A stretch of 64,000 nucleotides of DNA from Ophiobolus disseminans (Eukaryota > Ascomycota > Dothideomycetes > Pleosporales > Phaeosphaeriaceae): contig MU006247.1 of NCBI GenBank assembly GCA_010093685.1, positions 186,001 to 250,000 on the forward strand, written 5' to 3'. Below the pieces are notes generated by a model. That model did no database searches. It saw only the letters and a program-made list of their open reading frames with translations, and was not told the DNA's origin. The translations under genes and the position numbers were made by a program. Positions 1 through 9,423 of the stretch are shown here, piece by piece. Within the stretch, counting starts at the first letter, position 1. Every line of letters begins with the position of its first letter.

Positions 1-489
1 TTGGATAAATATTCGTCTTTGTTGCCAGGTACAGTGCACATCATGACGGTCAAGAGGACTAGCGCGGCTCAAAAACTCTACGGCTCCACTATGTCAACGC
101 GACGTCACCCATCTTGATCCGGCAGATGCGGCGAGAAAATAAACCATGCATCAACGCGTCCGCACAGACCCCAACGCTTTTCGATGGATCTTAATCGCGC
201 AACTCCACCTTTGATTCGCTCGTTACGAAATCCCGTTCGTTTTTTCCGAGAATCCCATGTCGTGGCTAGCTTTCCCATGCTTGCTGTACCACGGCCGCGT
301 TCAGCAAGTCATGAAATCATAGCTCTCGACTCTGTCGGACGACCAGACTTGGTGTCATTGAATTGTAAGCGGTAGGGGTAGCGTGGACATGCGGTCACTT
401 ATGGCTCATGTGTAAATGGCCATATATATTCATCTGAACCGTCCCTATTCCTGCTCTACAAACTCGTACTTGTTAAATTATCAAACAAT
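1..489. other. Intergenic, upstream of the Rds1-like gene
   Basis: I see no gene here. A short open frame at 184-375 has no recognisable features. The last 70 bases hold the likely core promoter of the next gene: an A/T box (catatatatt) at about 421-430, followed by a pyrimidine-rich stretch and an A-rich leader. Confidence 0.5.
421..430 (+). promoter_or_regulatory. Putative TATA box of the Rds1-like gene
   Basis: The sequence catatatatt lies about 60 bases before the ATG at 490, followed by a C/T-rich tract typical of fungal transcription start regions. Position and composition are the only evidence. Confidence 0.35.
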
Positions 490-1980
490 ATGTTGACCAG
501 GATTGCGTTCACCTCGACGGTGCTTGCGGCTCTCGCAGCTGCCGCTCCTAAGCCTCAAGTTGCTGGCTACACCAACGCGGATGCCAGCTTCTCGGTGTCT
601 GAGCCAACTGGTTCCATTGCCTCTGTGTTCGGGCCCGATTCACAAATCCCCGCGCGACCCACCATCCCTGGTCCAGCTCCTCCACGAAGGAGTTCAGACG
701 TAGATGGCCCAACCAGCCACGGACCCTTCTCTGGCACTCCAACCACCACTGGAGCTGCAAAGGCTCCTGCCACTCTCGGCACTGCCATTGCGCCTCTTCC
801 ACCGAATCCAACCCACACCTACTACAACACCAATGGCAGCCCACAGAACCCCATGCCAATCCCCTACACGCCGGCTGGTGGTCTCGGTACCAATGGCACT
901 GAACCCCGGTACATGGTGAACAGCGATTTCGACTATGAGTCCATCATGTTGGGTCTCTATCAGGAATGGATTGAGTTGGATCTGTTCAACAACGGTCTCG
1001 CTGTGTTCTCCGATCAGGACTTCCTCGACGCTGGTCTTACTGCTGAGGACCGTGCCTACATTGCTTTCATGGCTGTTCAGGAAACCGGCCACGCCACTCT
1101 TCTCTCCAACATGCTCGGCGAGACCGCCGCTCCTCAATGCACCTACAACTACCCCTACCGCACGGTTCGCGAGTTTATCGACTTCAACCAGAAGCTCACC
1201 CGTTGGGGTGAGTCTGGTGTTTGGGGTTTCATCAACCATCTCGATTCTCGTGAGGCTGGTCAGCTCCTCTCCCAGTCGATCGCCACTGAGGCTCGCCAGC
1301 AGATGTCTTTCCGCCAGATGCTGGGCCTTCATCCCATGCCTGTCTGGTTCGAGGCTGGTATTCCTCAGTCGTGGGCTTGGACTTACCTCGCTCCATACAT
1401 CAGCGAGTGCCCCGAGAACACCACTCGTCTCGCATGGCAGAACTTCCCAGCCTTGTTCATCGACAACCAGGCCAACCCCAACCGCTTCTCACCCAACGAC
1501 ACCAAGCCCAATGAGGTCGCTGGCCGCCGCATTGCTGATCCCAGTGACTCCACCATCCCTGAGGAGGAGAGCTGTGTCAATGTAAACGCTACCGAGTATC
1601 CTGGTTACTCATGTGCTCCTGGCATTGCCCGCAACCGCTCTGAGCCCCTTTCCTTCCCTGGCAAGCTTCTCAACTTGACCTGGGAGCTTCCCGGTCAGGC
1701 TGTTGGCCCCAACAACTCCTACATCACCGCTACATCTGCCGGCGCCCCTGCTTTCGTTGCTTGGGTCAACCAGCTCAACTTGACCTACACACCACTTGAG
1801 ATTACCGGCAATAATACTGGCTACACGTACCAGCCCGCTGGCGAGGTCTACCAGGGCGACCCAATGGCCAATGACACCATGTTCATTGCGCTTACCGACT
1901 CGGACCCATACCTCACACCTTTTAACCTGAGCATGATCAACCCTCACGTTGTTGCTCTTGGCCTGTACCAGGCTGGTTAA
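490..1980 (+). CDS. Secreted ferritin-like stress protein, Rds1 family
   Basis: Intronless gene of 496 residues. It begins with a hydrophobic signal peptide (ALAAAAPKPQ around residues 12-22), then a Pro/Thr/Ser-rich spacer to about residue 110. A ferritin-like helical domain follows at about 140-320, with the acidic and His pattern expected of that fold: QEWIELDLF near 157, QETGHATLL near 196 and SIATEARQQ near 263. The C-terminal third is a beta-rich, N-glycosylation-rich region (many NxT/NxS sites). This layout matches fungal proteins related to S. pombe Rds1, whose expression responds to nutrient and stress signals. A secreted or wall location is inferred from the signal peptide and glycosylation sites. 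The metal-binding and biochemical roles are not established for this family. Confidence 0.85.
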   Translation: MLTRIAFTSTVLAALAAAAPKPQVAGYTNADASFSVSEPTGSIASVFGPDSQIPARPTIPGPAPPRRSSDVDGPTSHGPFSGTPTTTGAAKAPATLGTAIAPLPPNPTHTYYNTNGSPQNPMPIPYTPAGGLGTNGTEPRYMVNSDFDYESIMLGLYQEWIELDLFNNGLAVFSDQDFLDAGLTAEDRAYIAFMAVQETGHATLLSNMLGETAAPQCTYNYPYRTVREFIDFNQKLTRWGESGVWGFINHLDSREAGQLLSQSIATEARQQMSFRQMLGLHPMPVWFEAGIPQSWAWTYLAPYISECPENTTRLAWQNFPALFIDNQANPNRFSPNDTKPNEVAGRRIADPSDSTIPEEESCVNVNATEYPGYSCAPGIARNRSEPLSFPGKLLNLTWELPGQAVGPNNSYITATSAGAPAFVAWVNQLNLTYTPLEITGNNTGYTYQPAGEVYQGDPMANDTMFIALTDSDPYLTPFNLSMINPHVVALGLYQAG

Positions 1981-2471
1981 GTGTTTCATCGTGAAGACGG
2001 CACGCAGGAAGGATGATATACATAGTTTGTAGTTGTAGAGTACGGCGATTGAGCCTACCTAACTTGATCTGAGAAATGTTGTATGATAGCATTAGAGCGC
2101 ATCGACAGTAATGAATAATGAACGAGGAACTACTTCATATCACTCACCTACCTTCATAAACTGGTGATGTACTTACCATACACCCGAAACCTTCGAGCAG
2201 AACTTATAATCATCAATTTTCTACATTCTTCGTCCGCACCGGATTTTGCCTCCGTGCATACACCATGATGAAAATGCGGCTAACCAACGATCAACGATCT
2301 AACCCGACACAGCAAATCTAACAGTCCATTCGGTCCGTCTCGGCGATGCAGGAACCACAAGTCTTTAAAAGAGCCTGCAACCAATACACTTCAGAAACGT
2401 CTCAACATCCATCTATAAAATATACAAGCATTCTCATCTCCCCTTCCACAGCAACATACCTCTCATCAAAC
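1981..2471. other. Intergenic between Rds1-like and UPF0303 genes
   Basis: No gene is visible. The segment holds the 3' untranslated region of the upstream gene and, near its right end, a TATAAAA box starting at 2414 that suits the next gene. Confidence 0.5.
2414..2420 (+). promoter_or_regulatory. TATA box of the UPF0303-like gene
   Basis: A canonical TATAAAA lies 58 bases upstream of the ATG chosen at 2472. It supports 2472 rather than the earlier in-frame ATG at 2346, because the earlier ATG lies upstream of this box. Confidence 0.45.
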
Positions 2472-3119
2472 ATGGCGACGCAAGACTTTTCCATCCCCGA
2501 ACACCGCGCAATCGGTGAAGCACCGCGCGACATCGAAGCCATTGCGAAACAAGAACGCGCTTATCCCCTGCCATACTGGAACGCAACCGTCGCATTTCAA
2601 CTCGGCCTTGCACTGCGCACGCGGCTGCTGACGTTCGATAAACCCACAGTTATCCACATTTCGACTGTGAGCACGCCTGCGCACGTGCTATTTCACTCCG
2701 TAAGTTCAAACCCCAAAAAGACAAATCCCACTTCTCCGGAATGCACAACAGTGGAAAGTGAGAGGGAGATGTGTATTGATGTGTTATATTACGCACAGGT
2801 AACCCACACCGGCACATCCCTCGACAACGACTTCTGGGTCTCGCGCAAGCGCAACACAGTCATCAGATTCGGCTGCAGCACATGGCAACTGCACAACAAG
2901 TTCAACAGCGGGGACGAGGAGCTATTCAAGGCGAAAATGGGGCTTGGAGAGAGGGCGGGCGAGTACGCGATTCATGGTGGTGGCATGCCGGTTTTTGTAA
3001 AGAATTGCGATACGCCGGTTGCGGTGTGTGTGGTTAGTGGGCTCAAGCAGTGGGACGATCATCAGGTTGTTGTGGAGGAGCTGGAGGGGGTGTGCAGGAG
3101 TTTGGGGGGTGGGGCGTAG
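2472..3119 (+). CDS. UPF0303 / HbpS-like (DUF336) domain protein
   Basis: Two exons, join(2472..2699, 2799..3119), 182 residues. The 99-nt intron has a GTAAGT donor at 2700 and a CAG acceptor. It is a multiple of three without stops, so an unspliced reading stays open. Splicing gives HSVTHTGTSLDNDFWVSRKR, which restores the family core (GTxxDNDxWxxRKRN) better than the unspliced form. Other family marks are FQLGLALR near residue 40, RFGCSTW in the middle and YAIHGGGMPVFVK followed by VVSGLKQWDDHQVV near the end. The family is small, cytosolic, related to heme-binding HbpS/GlcG folds, and largely uncharacterised in fungi. A heme or small-molecule role is inference from the fold only. The start at 2472 is chosen because it follows the TATA box and begins where family similarity begins. 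Confidence 0.8.
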   Translation: MATQDFSIPEHRAIGEAPRDIEAIAKQERAYPLPYWNATVAFQLGLALRTRLLTFDKPTVIHISTVSTPAHVLFHSVSSNPKKTNPTSPECTTVESEREMCIDVLYYAQVTHTGTSLDNDFWVSRKRNTVIRFGCSTWQLHNKFNSGDEELFKAKMGLGERAGEYAIHGGGMPVFVKNCDTPVAVCVVSGLKQWDDHQVVVEELEGVCRSLGGGA

Positions 3120-3262
3120 ATGCCAGGAGGGTGGATGTCGTGTGAGGATTGAAGAAGATGCGATGCTTTAGGGCAGCTCCGTATCTCACATCATGCAAGT
3201 ATTCTCTAGCTCAACATGAAAGGCTCCTCCTTCGTCGCCAACTCTACCACGTCCTCCAACAG

Positions 3263-4097
3263 CTAATCGAAGTACGTCTTGCGTACTCGTACCCGACCCG
3301 CAACCCTCTTCTCTACATCCAAATACGCTGATGGATGGTAGAGGATACACTCATGGAGACGCATCTGATGGGCGCGCTCTGACAAAGGGAAGAGGACGTC
3401 TTCCTCACGGCCAGGATTGTAATATGCTGTCAAGTCGCGAGTTGGCCTAAGTGGGCGATCAGAACGAACGGGAACGGGGAATCCTTTTCACCCTTTTCTG
3501 AGATCCTGTGACGTCCATCCCTGGTAACGTGAGGCCCATCCCAGCTCTCAGCAACAAACACCGAACCTGGCATCCTGAGTGACAGGTCAAGAGAGGCGAG
3601 AAGGGTTGTTTCGCTAGGCACCAAGGTACCTTTTGCGAGCTTGTTGTAATCGCCCGGGCCGCCGATGTATAGTACATGATCAGGCTGTAAGGAAGCGAGA
3701 CGCAGATTCGATTCTTTCGATATTGCGACGCTCTGGGTATCGATTATAGTTGTAAGTGTCTTTGCTTGCCGGTGAGGAGCAAAGCCGTCGTCTGGGGCAA
3801 TGTTGTAGAAGGCTGTTTTTCAGGATTAGATGGAGGGGAGGTGCCGAACAGATCGCGAAACCGTGTCTTACAGCGGCAGTAGGATGCTACCATGGCTGCG
3901 TGTATCGATTGCGCTTGCAGCAATTGCGACCCTTGGATGAGTTGGGGCAGCAGCTCGCCATAGGCTGCGCGACGGTCAGCTTCAGCATCATAGATGCGTT
4001 GGGACTCTTCGATTGGCGATGCACCACCAGGTGCAGGTGCAGGTGCAAGTGCTTGAACCTTATTCTGGATTCTAACAGGGAGCCTGTATATCCTCAC
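3263..4097 (-). pseudogene. Broken gene fragment, unknown family
   Basis: Reading leftward from about 4097, one frame gives a Pro/Ala-rich then helical segment (EESQRIYDAEADRRAAYGEL). After an acceptor-like AG near 3767, a second frame reads LQPDHVLYIGGPGDYNKLAK and SVFVAESWDGPHVTRDGRHR down to about 3470. Coding character then moves to another frame, reading YYNPGREEDVLFPLSERAHQ and ending at TAG 3263-3265 after RVAGRVRVRKTYFD. The switch falls in a short cgttc-type direct repeat, which suggests a slippage indel. The fragments look like one former protein. I do not recognise the family. An unrecognised intron could explain one frame change, but no good splice pair fits the second. Confidence 0.45.
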
Positions 4098-4432
4098 AGC
4101 ACTTTAGAAGACTTAGATAATCTTAATAAGAATGTGAAGGTAGACAGGACTCAAAGGTAAGATGTAGGCACCTTTACTTGCACTTGGTGGTGCAACAGCA
4201 AATACGAGCTCCTTCGTACAGGGTTCTTCTCGGCTTGGTGGGCTTGATGAATCGCACGGGCATGCTTCAATGCAGACCCATGAATACTCTTACTCTTCAC
4301 TCTGGCGCGCTCAGATCCAGAGTTCTGATCTACTGAAGCCTTTCACTCTATAGTATACTAAAGCCTGTCTACCTTCGTATTCTTATTGGATTTTTTGTAA
4401 CTCTTTAATAGTACTGCGAGGACATACAGGCT
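4081..4432. mobile_element. Small inverted-repeat element (MITE-like), about 350 bp
   Basis: The first roughly 70 bases (4081-4150) and the reverse complement of the last roughly 70 (4360-4432) align over nearly their whole length. Both begin agcctgtat-tcctc-cag and both contain aataagaat followed by gaaggtagacagg. No protein is encoded inside. Size, long terminal inverted repeats and lack of coding match a miniature inverted-repeat element. The target-site duplication is not clear. Confidence 0.6.
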
Positions 4433-4539
4433 TCCTGTTAAGGTTCTGTGGAGATCGAGGTTATCCGTGGTCTGATGGCCACGTGGAAGAGAAGCTCGAG
4501 AAAGTCTAACTGCTGGTGTTGGGTCCTACTAACAATGCC

Positions 4540-5290
4540 TGGCCGAAACTTGCTCAATGCGCTCCACGCCACCCTCGAAGCGGTCGAAAATAACAAAGTC
4601 TTTTCCTTCCGTTCTGTATAGAGGAACAAGTCGGCGACCGTAGTGGTGGAGGTCATTGGTGCAAAATTCAACGAATATCTGGACGGCAAGCTTGTGAAGA
4701 AGGTCATTAGGCAGTTCAACAACATCTGGGAGTCCACCAAGGATCTTTTAGATGTCAACATTGTCGAACTTTCAACGTACGGTTTTCATTCTCATGTGTC
4801 TCAAGACAGCTGATCAACTCTATATAGTAGTCGGGGTTGGAATCCAGGCTTGCATTCAGCCAAGCGCATACTGGGCAATGATCGATCAAAATGGATCGCC
4901 TACATGAGCAGCATGTGCTTCCAACCGATCACCGACGATACGAACCAGCCCTTTACGCAAGACACACGCCTTAGTCCAGGAGACTTCAAGTTTCGAGGGT
5001 ATTCTACACGTCAATCGATCTCTACCAGCTTGCTGACTGCCCTTACCTCTTTAGAGTGAACTACGATTAGGATTCTGATGTCACTATACGCGTGGGGCTG
5101 TCAATCAAGCACCCAAATTGGGACGAGTACTTTGGGCAATTCAATGTCATACGGGTCGGTGAGCGCCACAACCTTGAAACAGCGTGCTTGAGGTGCTTTC
5201 CTGAGATGCATCGTCTCCTTTGCAGTGTACAGATTCTCTCTGTTACGGTGGAAGAGAAGGCGCGGAGGGACAAGGTCTCGGAGAAGGCAT
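4540..5290 (+). pseudogene. Broken gene fragment, unknown family
   Basis: Coding-like pieces lie in order on the plus strand but in different frames or with stops. The first is MPGRNLLNALHATLEAVENN from about 4533, interrupted by TAG. The next reads VEVIGAKFNEYLDGKLVKKV to about 4780. A third ends VFYTSIDLYQLADCPYLFRV near 5060, and the last reads GLSIKHPNWDEYFGQFNVIR and ends with VEEKARRDKVSEKA at the TAG 5290. At least two in-frame stops separate them. This looks like one dead gene, but no family is recognised and the limits are approximate. Confidence 0.35.
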
Positions 5291-5447
5291 AGATAGGTGA
5301 ATCTAGACAGGACTAGTTTTAGCCTCTATGCAATTTAGAAAGTTTGAGCTTCGGAACTCTAGTTGGGAAGTCATTTTCACTGCTGACTTCATACCCGTGG
5401 AACAGCAGCGCCGCATTGGAGACAGCTCGAATTTTGTTTGTTGTTTC

Positions 5448-6056
5448 CTAATGTGGTAAACTCCCATGGATCGTCGTCCGTAAGACTCGATATGGCGATG
5501 GCGAGACTTCCTTGATTATTGGACGCAAGGCCCGCGTAGCAACCAATCCACGAGGAGTCTTAACGTGCATGTCATCATCTATAACGTGATCCTTATCTCC
5601 GACTCTGGCGTCAAGAGGGGCATCTAGCGCAGCTGTATGATGGGCAATTGCGAGCACTGCAACGTTGAGGATGATTATCTACACCAATTCTCACGGTTGA
5701 AGAGATCGTACTGCTGCTTCCCGTGCTCGACGCACTTCTCCAGAGCAGCCTCGGGTACTGTGATCAGGGCATCGAAGGTGAGGCGGGCACCGGATACTGA
5801 AGACCAAGGCAGCTGCGTCCTTGATGTTGACTGTGAGGACGCGAGTGGCTTTGGTCATCTTCAGGAGGTCAGTGGAGAGATGGTCGATGTTGGCAGTGAC
5901 CGCTAAATCATGGCCCTCGAAGAGGTCTAGGTGCTGGTTGCAGACGGCTTGGAGGAGTTCGATGCGTATACTGCGGGGGACCGCCTCGTGGGCGTCTGTG
6001 TTTTGTGTGCGTAGCAGCCGCAGGAGGCCTTTGGCTTGCTCGGTAATGTCGCCCAT
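5448..6056 (-). pseudogene. Broken gene fragment, helical protein of unknown family
   Basis: From ATG 6056 leftward the frame reads MGDITEQAKGLLRLLRTQNT and continues as amphipathic helices (LLQAVCNQHLDLFEGHDLAV) to about residue 87. Sensible coding then continues one base out of frame as LTFDALITVPEAALEKCVEH and ends at TAA 5675-5677. A further frame (HHTAALDAPLDARVGDKDHV) stays open to 5448. Two frame changes without matching splice sites point to a decayed gene. The function is unknown. Confidence 0.4.
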
Positions 6057-6125
6057 GGTGAGTGCTGTTATGGATGGAGTTGCTATGAAATGAAGCTAGT
6101 GCCTAGGACGGGCTGCGCCATTCAG

Positions 6126-6256
6126 CTCTCGGTGCGTCGTGAAAGCTGGGAAAAGGCCAAGCTTGACGTATTTCAAAGTCGTTCTAACTTCCAAAACACC
6201 TCTGTAGATAGACAAGATAGGGCATCTTTATGTCTAGCTTTCGCCACTTATGAGAG
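6126..6256. mobile_element. MITE copy A (about 130 bp), related to 46699-46842
   Basis: The left end ctctcggtgcgtcgtgaaag matches the reverse complement of the right end (ctctcataagtggcgaaag) with a few mismatches. The interior shares tctgtagata-acagat-type sequence and tctagctttcgc with the copy at 46699-46842. Two dispersed copies with matching termini and no coding capacity support a miniature inverted-repeat transposon. Confidence 0.6.
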
Positions 6257-6298
6257 CGCACACACCTCGAAGCGTCGCACCGCACTGCTACGATTTAT

Positions 6299-6321
6299 AG
6301 TGCTGTGAGGATATACAGGCT
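6299..6321 (-). repeat. Solitary terminus of the 4081 element, inverted
   Basis: The reverse complement starts agcctgtatatcctcacagc and is identical over 23 bases to the left terminus at 4081-4103. It could be the far end of a larger element of about 2.2 kb (4081-6321) or an isolated remnant. Confidence 0.5.
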
Positions 6322-6399
6322 TTAGTTTGAAAATCTTGCAGCGCCCGGCAAGGTATCACTCAATACCAGCTCCTTCGAAGAGTTCGCAAGTTCGCTAAT

Positions 6400-6843
6400 T
6401 TGCATATCATCGGCGGTCCACCTCCCAGTGCCAGCGAGACCAACGAGGAGGTCGAAGAGCTCCTAGTACACTACTGTGGCAAGAAGTTATCCCCTGAGTA
6501 TCACGCGTGGCAGATGTTCAAGCAACGCGATAACATCAATGAGCGCTTGCCGAGCGTCAGTCCAGCTTTCGACTTTCGATGCTGGCAGCCATGGTTGCCG
6601 CATCCTCTGCACGGTCGGGTCCCGTGTTCTGAGTACGCCTCCATTGAGGCCTTCGATCTCGGTCTCTGTCGCGCGACTTTTGGGGCTCAATGCCCGTATC
6701 GACACAGCCCCATCGCGCTCGTCGATCGTCGCTTCATTGCTGGCGTTTGGTAGGGAAGATATGATTGATGAGCATACCTACAACTTCGAGACGCCCGAGC
6801 CGCCTTCAGCGCAGCAGACTCGCTGGGGCACACCCGAGAACTG
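6400..6843 (+). pseudogene. Broken gene fragment, unknown family
   Basis: One frame reads SASETNEEVEELLVHYCGKK and EYHAWQMFKQRDNINERLPS from about 6430 to 6560. A second frame, one base off, then reads SIVASLLAFGREDMIDEHTY and ends PSAQQTRWGTPEN at TGA 6843. The acidic and aromatic composition of both parts is coding-like. The frame change has no matching intron signal. No family is recognised. Confidence 0.35.
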
Positions 6844-7220
6844 AAACAGTTCATAGATTTTCTCTTTGCAGTGGCTTGCAATTCGAGGCACTCAACGCCA
6901 GTTAGAAACAGCTCATAGATCTTCCTTGTGCAGCAGCTAGCATTCTGGTCGTCCATCTTCAATGATTCTTTTGTGATTATGTTCTTATAGGTAAGCTTGG
7001 TTTACTTCTTTACCTTTCTGAACTTCCTACTCTCACTGCTCTTCTCAATCATATCAACGACACAATGCATACCCGCCGCATGTCAAGAAGTACATTGAGA
7101 GCCTTCTCGCAACTTCAAATCATTCTGTTCCAAAAATCTATCATGTCGTGTATATATACAGCTTGAGTATGGCCCGAGTATGGCCCGAGTATTCCACCTT
7201 GAGGTACACCTGAGTTTGAT

Positions 7221-8419
7221 TCACTTCGCCACCTTCTCAACCTTCCCACTCTCACTGCTCTTCTCAATCGCATCAATAACCCGATGCATACCCACCGCCT
7301 GTTCAAAGTCCACAAATCCCTGCTCCACCGTCCCACCTTTAGCATACAGCTCGTACAGCGCGCCAATATTCGTGCCAAACATGTTCAAGTCCTTGACCTC
7401 TTTCTCATGCTCGACCTTGATTTCCTCAACAGTGTCTGTCTCGTGGTTGAACACCTCGAGCTTCTCGTCGCCCATCGTGATGTTGAGCGACATGTTCGCC
7501 GTGACGCGGATCTCGCCCTTTGTGCCGAGGATGTGCCACACCAGTTTGGGCGCGTCGGGGAAGGCTTTGCCTAGGCGGGCGAAGATTGAGATCGGGGCAC
7601 TGGAGTTGGAGAGTTTGCCTTGTACGAGGATGTGATCTGGTGTGTCGCGTACGAGATGTTTTTCCACGCTGTAGTCTGCTTTGAGAAGCTTGACGTTCGG
7701 GCGGCGCGTACTGAGGGAAGCAGACAGCTCATCTAGCCCGCCCAGTGCGTATAGCGCTGCATCAGCCGCGTGGCTGAAGATGATGGTGAGGAAGTTGCCA
7801 CCAACTTTCTTGTCGGCCATGTACTCTGCTTCAATAACATCGCCCGGCCATCCAAGAGCGAACGTGATGTCGGAGCTAAGCAGATCGCCAATGACTTCGG
7901 TGTCGACGAGTTCCTTAACCTTCTGGACCAGTGGGTTGGCGCGAGATTGCAGGCCTACGATGGTCTTGCTGCCGCTTTGCTTCGCTGCGGCGAGCATCTC
8001 CTCAGCTTGTTGGAGGTTGGAGGCGAGTGGCCACTCGACAAATGCTGCTTTGCCTGCTTTGAGAGCTGGCATGATGAGTCGGTGGTGACGGTCGACACAG
8101 ACGCTAACGACGACGAGATCGACATTCGGATCATTGGCAATATCATCCGGGTTGCCGTAGGCTTTGGTCGAGGAAGAAAGTCCATGGCGGGCGATAGCGG
8201 CCTCGGCGGACTTGACGGTCGAGTTGCAGAGAGCAGTGACCTCGTAGTGTGGTGATTGAAGCAGGTACGGAAGATGAGCACTGGCAGCTTGTAAGTTTTT
8301 ACCCAGAAAATGCACTGAGGACAATCTTAATACCTTGCTGCCCATCCGTCACCAGGGCTTTTGGAAATGTTCTCAGTAGCTGAGCTAAGTCCGATAATAC
8401 CAACTCGAATGGGCGCCAT
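7221..8419 (-). CDS. Gal80-like Gfo/Idh/MocA-fold protein
   Basis: Two exons, complement(join(7221..8280, 8334..8419)), 381 residues. The start MAPIRVGIIGLSSATENISK supplies the Rossmann glycine motif. A 53-nt intron (GTATTA donor, CCAG acceptor) joins it in phase to AASAHLPYLLQSPHYEV. Residues about 1-130 form the NAD(P)-binding half, and the C-terminal half carries the Gfo/Idh beta-sheet domain. The motif that is EKP in active dehydrogenases reads VEWPLASN here, as in proteins annotated as galactose/lactose regulatory Gal80-like. The catalytic Lys is therefore absent. The role could be sensing or regulation rather than catalysis; fungal genomes hold several such paralogs, so substrate or regulatory target cannot be assigned. 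Confidence 0.82.
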
Positions 8420-9423
8420 GATGCTTCGATTATTCTAGGTGGTGATATATGGTTATAGATGGTGTTTTGATGCTCAGATACCGGTAATGATACATTTTAG
8501 GAACTGGAAGGTGCTCTTATATCTAAATTTTCGATTGTTGTGTAGATAAATGCTTAGGAATCACGAGATCGCGATATGCAAAGGGAGTCCGAGGCCGAAG
8601 CTGATGACACAACACTCATTGTGCCTGGCGCGAGTTGATCATCAACATGTCAAAGGGCTGTCAGAAAATGTAGTGCGCCTAAGAAATCAACGTGTGACAC
8701 CAATCAAGGCCCACCATGTCTTGGCGTAATTACTGATTTCTGACATTCTGATAGGTATTCTGACAGCCTGACATGCTCTTTTGGGCAGGTCAAAATTGTA
8801 GTGTCGGCGAGACGTTTCATTCGTGTGTGCTTTTGTTCGTCGGACGTCTCGCATTGATCATGATGAAGGTACCAAATCCCGCTTGTTGGCGTCGAAGCTT
8901 GCGCAGCTCCAAGAGTACTGCGATGTCTTTAGGCGTTCCACTCGCTCCAAATATCCAGCCGCACAACCTTTTCTATGGGAACAATAATGCCTGATAGAGG
9001 TCAAGCGACATTGGGCACTGTATCTGGCGAGTGCGCGAATCAACAAGAGAGATGCAAAGAGAGAAGTAGCAGCTGGAACAACCTTGGAAGTCTCACATGA
9101 ATGCCAAGGATGGTCTGTGCAGATGGTACCCTCCATCCCATCCATAGCTGGAACATCATCAGAATACCATGCTTCATCCCCGCATCCTAAAATAAGGCAT
9201 CAAATTGGAAAATGCAGCGACGTCTTAAAACACCAGCTCTATAATCGGCGTCCGCATGAAGAAATGAAGCCATTCAAGCTCAAGGTGAAAGACCGCAACG
9301 CACCAGTTCCCATAGTGACCGGCGTCAAGTAGTTGTTCCGCCCACCAGCAAACGCGCTCATGAAAACATTTCAGCCCCACGACAGCTCATCTTATCTTCA
9401 CTCACTCACAGCGTACGACAACA
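8420..9423. other. Intergenic, about 1 kb
   Basis: No gene supported. Short open frames at 8773-8994 and 9084-9332 show no coding-like composition and no recognisable motif. The stretch probably contains the promoter of the minus-strand Gal80-like gene and the upstream region of the broken gene at 9424. Confidence 0.45.

Larger units (their letters stand above)
3120..7220. other. Decayed, repeat-bearing region with gene fragments
   Basis: About 4 kb without an intact gene. It contains at least four coding-like fragments in which the frame is broken by stops or shifts (listed separately), plus inverted-repeat elements at 4081-4432 and 6126-6256 and a third element end at 6299-6321. The mixture of broken frames and small transposon-like repeats marks it as a degenerating, transposon-affected interval between two conserved genes. 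Confidence 0.6.

Noticed and set aside
694..1332. 212-residue minus-strand open frame
   Set aside because: It is antisense to the Rds1-like gene, whose codon pattern (C/G in third positions) creates open shadow frames.
4081..4432. tRNA-derived SINE
   Set aside because: There are no A/B boxes and no 3' A-rich tail. The symmetric termini fit an inverted-repeat DNA element instead.
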